The notes under the pieces: generated by a model | Seen by the model: the letters and a program-made list of their open reading frames with translations, nothing else | Told to the model about the DNA's origin: nothing | Database searches by the model: none | Program-made: the position numbers and the translations under genes | Source of the DNA: CALXSC01 sp035470525 | Lineage (GTDB): Bacteria; Pseudomonadota; Alphaproteobacteria; Rickettsiales; UBA1997 | Direction of reading: 5' to 3' | Assembly: GCA_035470525.1 (NCBI GenBank) | Contig: DATIQT010000113.1 | Span: 1 to 9,114, forward strand | Length of the DNA stretch: 9,114 nucleotides | In this document: one piece after another, positions 4,733-9,114 of the stretch | Numbering within the stretch: position 1 is the stretch's first letter | Layout: every line of letters starts with the position of its first letter

Positions 4733-6070
4733 CTATTTTAATTCACCTAAAAAACTAATATTTCTTTTTATATCACTTTTAAAATCAGATATACTAGAAT
4801 TATAAACAGTATATTTAATAGCATCTACATTGTCTAAGTAAAATGCTATATGTGATATAGGTAATATTCCAGAATAAAATCCTAAAGTTGGATCTATTGA
4901 AACCCAATTACCATTTGCATAAACTAAATTCCAAGAATGACTTTCAAATTTTTTATTTTCTGGGTCATAGCTCATTCCTAAAACCATTACAGATGGTATA
5001 CCCGCTGTTCTTAATAAATCATTATACAATTGAGAATAATGAGCACATACACCATTCCCTGTTTTGAGAATTTCTTTTGTTGTCATTTGTTTACCATAAT
5101 AAGATTTGTCATAAACTATATAATCGTGAACAAATTTCGCTAAAGCTATATATATTGGTTCTTGATTTTTATTATCTTGTCTTACTCTGCTAATGATATT
5201 GTTTAATTCTAAACCTAAAGTTCTATCAATATTTAAATATCTATTTGTATCTAATTCCATCCAATTGTTACTAGTTAAATCGATTTCTAAAGTAGTATCA
5301 ATTTTTACCTGCGCTATAGAGCTATTAATATTATTTAAATTAATTACTATATTTTTATCATCTTCTTTAATATTAGCAAAATAATCATCAAAATTTGTTG
5401 TTATATTATAATTTTCTATTTTGTTATTTAAATTTTTAAAATATAAAGGTATTTTTATATCCATTTTTGTAAAATTTTCTTTTCCAATAATTTCAGTTAA
5501 AACTTCAGCTTTCCATTTAGCTTTTTTAAATGTTAAATAGAAAAAATCAGAAAGACCTTTTTCTGGAATTTTACCTTTCCAAGTATATGTATTATAATTT
5601 CGTTTAAAACTTGGGTTTGTAGAGTAAACTATATAATTATCCGGAATAACCAAATTTAATACACCATTAGCATTTTTTGCAAATTCTGGCATCATAACAT
5701 AATCAACCCTACTATATTCTTGAATATTGTCGTTAAATTCTACATATTTAAAAACCACTTCTATAGTATCCCCATTAGTAGCTTTTTCAAATTCAAATTT
5801 TAATTGATTATCACCAAATGAACTCTTATATTTTCTTCCTACAACTTTTGCTTCTGAAATTTCAACTTTTTGATTTTTACTAAAAATATAACTCCAACCA
5901 TTAATATAATAGTTTTTACTTTCTAGTTTGATTTTTGCTTTTATATCTATGGTTACTTTCCTACCAAAATCGGTAATTTCAACATCTTGATTAAAATCTG
6001 TTATAATAATTTCAGCAAAACAATTTGTAGAAAAAAGTAAAAAAATTATAAAAAATAGTTTTTTAATCAT
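4733..6070 (-). CDS. Exported transglutaminase-like (cysteine protease fold) protein
   Basis: The 445-residue product has a signal peptide (MIKKLFFIIFLLFSTNCFA, cleavage likely after FA at residue 19), a long beta-rich region resembling DUF3857-type domains, and a C-terminal transglutaminase core. The catalytic triad is visible in order: Cys in GNGVCAHYS (C342), His in ESHSWNLVY (H378) and Asp in WVSIDPTLGF (D393), so the enzyme should be active. The GVCAHYSQLYNDLLRTAGIPS segment is typical of bacterial transglutaminase-core proteins, which usually act as peptidases or peptidoglycan-linked enzymes rather than protein cross-linkers. Substrate is unknown. The frame extends upstream to a TTG at 6118, but the ATG at 6070 gives a normal signal peptide and is preferred. 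That TTG is part of a TTGAAA that may be a -35 box instead. The gene is divergent from the ATPase, with 104 bases between the starts. Confidence 0.83.
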   Translation of the reverse strand: MIKKLFFIIFLLFSTNCFAEIIITDFNQDVEITDFGRKVTIDIKAKIKLESKNYYINGWSYIFSKNQKVEISEAKVVGRKYKSSFGDNQLKFEFEKATNGDTIEVVFKYVEFNDNIQEYSRVDYVMMPEFAKNANGVLNLVIPDNYIVYSTNPSFKRNYNTYTWKGKIPEKGLSDFFYLTFKKAKWKAEVLTEIIGKENFTKMDIKIPLYFKNLNNKIENYNITTNFDDYFANIKEDDKNIVINLNNINSSIAQVKIDTTLEIDLTSNNWMELDTNRYLNIDRTLGLELNNIISRVRQDNKNQEPIYIALAKFVHDYIVYDKSYYGKQMTTKEILKTGNGVCAHYSQLYNDLLRTAGIPSVMVLGMSYDPENKKFESHSWNLVYANGNWVSIDPTLGFYSGILPISHIAFYLDNVDAIKYTVYNSSISDFKSDIKRNISFLGELK

Positions 6071-6122
6071 TTTAAATCTGTTTTTTAGAATTATTAAATA
6101 AAAAATATTATTTTTCAATTAC

Positions 6123-6151
6123 TTGAATTTTTAATAATTCTTCACTATTCT
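6123..6151 (+). promoter_or_regulatory. Promoter for the P-type ATPase gene
   Basis: TTGAAT (6123-6128) and TATTCT (6146-6151) are separated by 17 bases, the ideal spacing. Transcription would start near 6158, leaving a leader of roughly 17 bases before the ATG at 6175. No Shine-Dalgarno is visible in that leader. Confidence 0.45.
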
Positions 6152-6174
6152 TACTAAAAACAACCATATAAAAA

Positions 6175-8811
6175 ATGGAAGAAATCTACAAAGTATACGA
6201 ATCTAGTATCAATGGTTTATCTACAGAAGAAGCTCAAAATAGATTACTAAAGTACGGAGCAAATGAATTACCAGAAGAAAAAATTACACCTTTAATAGTT
6301 ATATTTGTTCTACAATTTGCCAATCCTTTAATATATATTCTTTTACTAGCTGCTGTTGTATCTTTTTTCGTTGGTGAAACTGTTGATAGCTATTTTATAA
6401 TGGCCGTTGTAACTTTTAATGCAATTATTGGAACAATACAAGAATATTCAGCAAAAAAATCAGCTTCTTCATTAAAAAAGATTGTAGAAATCAAAACTTT
6501 TGTTTGTAGAGATGGAACTGAAGTTGAGATACCAGCAAGAGATCTTGTTGTTGGTGATGTTGTCATTTTAAAAGAAGGTAGTAAAGTTCCCGCTGATATA
6601 ATATTAACTTGCAGTAAAAATTTAAAAGTTGACGAATCCATGTTAACTGGCGAATCTCTACCAGTAGATAAAAATTTTGAATTTGTATCAAAAGAAGATT
6701 CCAGTATCCAAGACAAATTAAATGAATGTTTCGCTGGTACTATTGTAGTAAAAGGACAAGCAAAAGGTGTTGTAAAAGCAACAGGTTTGTTTACAGAAAT
6801 TGGAAAAATAGCTGACAAAATCACTCAAAAATCAACAGCAAAATCACCATTAATGGATAGAATGGAAAAATTTACATCTAAATTCACTATAATCATTAGT
6901 GTTATTATTTTAATAATTGGTTTAGTTGCTTTATACAATGGTATTAATTGGCGTGAAACATTAATGATGGCAGCAAGTTTAGGTGTTGCCGCAATTCCAG
7001 AAGGATTACCAATAGCTATCACTATTTGTCTTGCCATTGGAATGAATAGAATGGCTAAAAAAAATGTTATCGTTAAAAATCTTGTTGATGTTGAGGCTCT
7101 TGGCTCATGTACTTGTATAGCTTCCGATAAAACAGGAACATTAACAATAAATGAGTTAAATATCGTAGAAATAATAATTCCAAATGATGGCACCATATCC
7201 TTAATTGATAAAATTCAGGATTTCAAACCTATTGAAAAAGAAGTAAGTTTTGAAAAAATGAGTTTAGAAAAAAGAATTCTCATTTCATTTGTTTTGCCAA
7301 ACGAAGCAAGTGAAAAAGATGGGGTTTTCTTTGGTGATCCAGTAGACATAGCATTTCTAAAAATTGCAGATAAAAAAGGCTACAAAATTAAACAAATCCA
7401 CAAAAAATATCCAATTATCCAATTACTACCTTACACTTCTGAATCAAAATTTTCAGCTAGTTTTAATGAAGTTGATGGAAAACACTATGCTTTTGTAAAA
7501 GGCGCTCCAGAAGTAATCCTAAATATGTGTAAAGAAAACGATAAAGTAATAAATAATATAAAAACCAAACTTGACGAATTAACCAGAAAAGGATTAAGAG
7601 TACTCGCTGTTGCCTGTGGTGAAATTAAACACAAATTAAACAAAAATGAAGAATATACTGAAAAAGATTTAACTGAACTTAGATTTTTATCACTTGTCGC
7701 AATGCTAGACCCTCTAAGACCTGAAGCTAAACAAGCAGTTGAAGAATGTCAAAAGGCTGGTATAAATGTTGTCATGATTACTGGAGATAATCCAAAAACA
7801 GCATTCGCAATTTCAACCGAACTAGGTTTTGTTGAAAGCCAAAAAGAAGTTGTCACTGGCAACGACCTAAAAAAAGCTTTAGATGTTGGAACTTTAGCTT
7901 TAGACGAAATCACAAAAAATGCAAAAGTCTACGCAAGAGTTGAGCCAACCCAAAAACTCGACATTGTGGAATCAATCAGAAGAAACGGAAACTTCATAGC
8001 CGTAACAGGCGATGGTGTTAACGATGCCCCAGCACTTAAAAATGCCAATGTAGGTATTGCCATGGGCAAAAAAGGAACAGATATAGCAAGAGAAAGCGCA
8101 GGCATTATATTAACAGATGACAATTTTGCTTCAATAGTTCACGGCGTCGAAGAAGGAAGATTAGCTTACTCCAATATAAGAAAAATAATATTCTTCTTAA
8201 TTTCAACAGCCTTTGCAGAAATTGGTATATTTATTCTAACCACAATAGCTGGACTGCCTCTACCATTCTTAGCTTTGCAATTATTATGGATGAACATAAT
8301 CAACGAAGGTATCCAAGGCATAGCAATCGCTTTAGAAAAAGCAGAAGGCAACGAAATGTCCCAACCGCCAAGAAAACCAACAGAACCAATATTTAATCAT
8401 ATTATGATGAGCAGAATTTTAATTTCAGGATTAGTTATGACATTTGGTTGTTTTTTTGCGTTTAAATTAATATTAAATCAAACAAATGATTTAGTTCTAG
8501 CAAGAAGTGCTACAGTTTTTTTAATGATATTATTTCAAAATATGCAAGTATTCAATTGTAGATCAGAAACACAATCTATATTCAAACAAGGTTTTTTCAA
8601 AAATCCATTTTTATTCATATCAATTACAATAGTAACATTAATACACATAATAGCATCTTACATGCCCGTATTTGATAAATTCTTAAAAATAGACCCACTA
8701 GGCATCAAAGAATTAAGTCTTATAATCCCATTATCCTTTTTAATAATCATAATAATGGAAATAGAAAAAAAAGTCAGAAATGCCAAATTATTTAAAAAAA
8801 TTTTTAATTGA
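6175..8811 (+). CDS. P-type cation-transporting ATPase, type II (Ca2+-ATPase-like)
   Basis: This 878-residue inner-membrane pump has the complete P2 ATPase plan: an N-terminal cation-ATPase domain (1-70), actuator domain with TGES (158-161), helix 4 motif IPEGLP (274-279), phosphorylation motif DKTGTLT (318-324, D318 phosphorylated), nucleotide domain with KGAPE (442-446), DPLRPE, TGDNPKT (536-542), hinge TGDGVNDAP (611-619), and six C-terminal helices from about 670. Homology is to SERCA/PMR1-type Ca2+ pumps. By alignment to SERCA the helix 4 glutamate is kept (E276), as are helix 5 E771 (E682) and helix 6 N796 (N707). The helix 6 NLVTDG motif reads NIINEG (707-712), replacing T799 with N and D800 with E; helix 5 N768 is A679. 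Transported ion is therefore uncertain: Ca2+ is the default, Na+, K+ or another cation is possible. ATG start; no Shine-Dalgarno seen. Divergent from the transglutaminase-like gene. Confidence 0.93.
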   Translation: MEEIYKVYESSINGLSTEEAQNRLLKYGANELPEEKITPLIVIFVLQFANPLIYILLLAAVVSFFVGETVDSYFIMAVVTFNAIIGTIQEYSAKKSASSLKKIVEIKTFVCRDGTEVEIPARDLVVGDVVILKEGSKVPADIILTCSKNLKVDESMLTGESLPVDKNFEFVSKEDSSIQDKLNECFAGTIVVKGQAKGVVKATGLFTEIGKIADKITQKSTAKSPLMDRMEKFTSKFTIIISVIILIIGLVALYNGINWRETLMMAASLGVAAIPEGLPIAITICLAIGMNRMAKKNVIVKNLVDVEALGSCTCIASDKTGTLTINELNIVEIIIPNDGTISLIDKIQDFKPIEKEVSFEKMSLEKRILISFVLPNEASEKDGVFFGDPVDIAFLKIADKKGYKIKQIHKKYPIIQLLPYTSESKFSASFNEVDGKHYAFVKGAPEVILNMCKENDKVINNIKTKLDELTRKGLRVLAVACGEIKHKLNKNEEYTEKDLTELRFLSLVAMLDPLRPEAKQAVEECQKAGINVVMITGDNPKTAFAISTELGFVESQKEVVTGNDLKKALDVGTLALDEITKNAKVYARVEPTQKLDIVESIRRNGNFIAVTGDGVNDAPALKNANVGIAMGKKGTDIARESAGIILTDDNFASIVHGVEEGRLAYSNIRKIIFFLISTAFAEIGIFILTTIAGLPLPFLALQLLWMNIINEGIQGIAIALEKAEGNEMSQPPRKPTEPIFNHIMMSRILISGLVMTFGCFFAFKLILNQTNDLVLARSATVFLMILFQNMQVFNCRSETQSIFKQGFFKNPFLFISITIVTLIHIIASYMPVFDKFLKIDPLGIKELSLIIPLSFLIIIIMEIEKKVRNAKLFKKIFN

Positions 8812-8972
8812 ATATTTTTAAAAAGACTATAAATCATTGTAAATACAAGCTTAGTTTAATCATACCCTTGATAAGTTATTGATTTTACTATATATATTAA
8901 ATTCTTTTTATACATAATTTAAATTTAAGAAGAACTATTATAAAGCAATTAGACTATGAGAAATAATAATTT

Positions 8973-8985
8973 CATTAGACCTCCT
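8973..8985 (-). promoter_or_regulatory. Perfect Shine-Dalgarno with ATG inside the right repeat copy
   Basis: On the minus strand AGGAGG (8985-8980) lies 4 bases upstream of an ATG (8975-8973) that opens an 8-codon frame, MKLLFLIV, closed by TAA at 8951-8949. It is a stronger ribosome site than any real gene here has (lpxB GGGAG, sdhD AGGA, others none visible). It belongs to repeat module B. Either the element brings its own ribosome site and a short peptide, or the gene it once served has been lost. Confidence 0.4.
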
Positions 8986-9020
8986 GTAAATAAAATTTTT
9001 CCTCAAAAAATAATTTCTAC
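8976..9020 (-). repeat. Right copy of the two-module repeat, compact and inverted
   Basis: On the minus strand module A (9020-8997, GTAGAAATTA...GAGGAAAA) is directly followed by module B (8996-8976, ATTTTATTT-A-CAGGAGGTCTA). The copy at 56-149 has the same modules in the same order on the plus strand but 48 bases apart. Similarity stops at both outer ends, except that AAAGTATTTAAT occurs near both copies (152-163 and 9041-9052). The pair forms an inverted repeat around nearly the whole window. Confidence 0.75.
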
Positions 9021-9114
9021 AAAAAAGACAAGGATATTTCAAAGTATTTAATAGAAATAGTATACTTATACATTTCGTTATTAAATATAGTCAAACAACT
9101 TTCACTTAACCACC

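Larger units (their letters stand above)
8812..9114. other. Intergenic right end without a convincing gene
   Basis: The 303 bases after the ATPase stop are AT-rich and multiply interrupted by stops. They contain the second repeat copy (8976-9020) and a perfect Shine-Dalgarno on the minus strand. A 31-codon ATG frame (8956-9051, plus, MRNNNFIRPPVNKIFP...) crosses the repeat but has no Shine-Dalgarno and no recognisable similarity. No strong terminator for the ATPase gene is visible; only short A/T runs follow its stop. Confidence 0.6.

Noticed and set aside
6071..6118. N-terminal extension of the transglutaminase-like protein from TTG at 6118
   Set aside because: It would bury the signal peptide behind 16 residues; the internal ATG at 6070 begins a standard signal peptide.
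6390..8351. Several minus-strand open frames antisense to the ATPase gene
   Set aside because: They are shadows of the strongly supported ATPase reading frame; their composition lacks any domain and no start signals were found.
8956..9051. 31-codon plus-strand frame MRNNNFIRPPVNKIFP... crossing the right repeat
   Set aside because: No Shine-Dalgarno or known similarity. The left copy encodes a related RPPANKI in the same strand sense but is stopped at once, so coding is not conserved.

Overview
The window is very AT-rich: intergenic stretches are mostly A/T and codons are strongly A/T-ending. It comes from a Gram-negative bacterium, since it carries lipid A disaccharide synthase (lpxB), an LptA/OstA-type periplasmic LPS transport protein and meso-diaminopimelate synthesis (dapF). 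A probable sdhC-sdhD pair implies a respiratory chain with complex II. The style of LpxB (SIMGFFEILPR, TIDSPGF) together with the low GC resembles host-associated or streamlined alphaproteobacteria such as the Rickettsiales, but that placement is inference and no rRNA is present to settle it.

Layout. Positions 1-223 hold a GC-rich, foldable edge segment and one copy of a two-module repeat. Positions 224-1633 (minus) are a compact unit: probable sdhC, then sdhD, then a class I SAM-dependent O-methyltransferase that overlaps the sdhD stop. A consensus -10 box and a perfect 14-bp palindrome lie just upstream of sdhC. Positions 1634-2129 contain no intact gene. They hold that promoter/operator, a decayed 3' half of a tRNA-Thr(CGU), a tandem 12-bp repeat and a start-less reading frame that looks like a gene remnant. 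Positions 2130-3793 (plus) are lpxB and lptA, joined by an ATGA overlap. dapF (minus) converges on lptA with one base between the stop codons.

Upstream of dapF, beyond a promoter and an inverted repeat, a periplasmic transglutaminase-like protein lies on the minus strand. It is divergent from a large P-type cation ATPase on the plus strand (6175-8811). The last 303 bases hold no convincing gene but carry the second repeat copy, inverted relative to the first.

The genes cover respiration (sdhCD), outer-membrane LPS synthesis and export (lpxB, lptA), cell-wall/lysine precursor supply (dapF) and ion homeostasis (ATPase). I see no defence, secretion or biosynthetic cluster. The least explained parts are the inverted repeat pair with its perfect Shine-Dalgarno sequence, the GC-rich edge, and the scar-like tRNA/remnant region upstream of lpxB.
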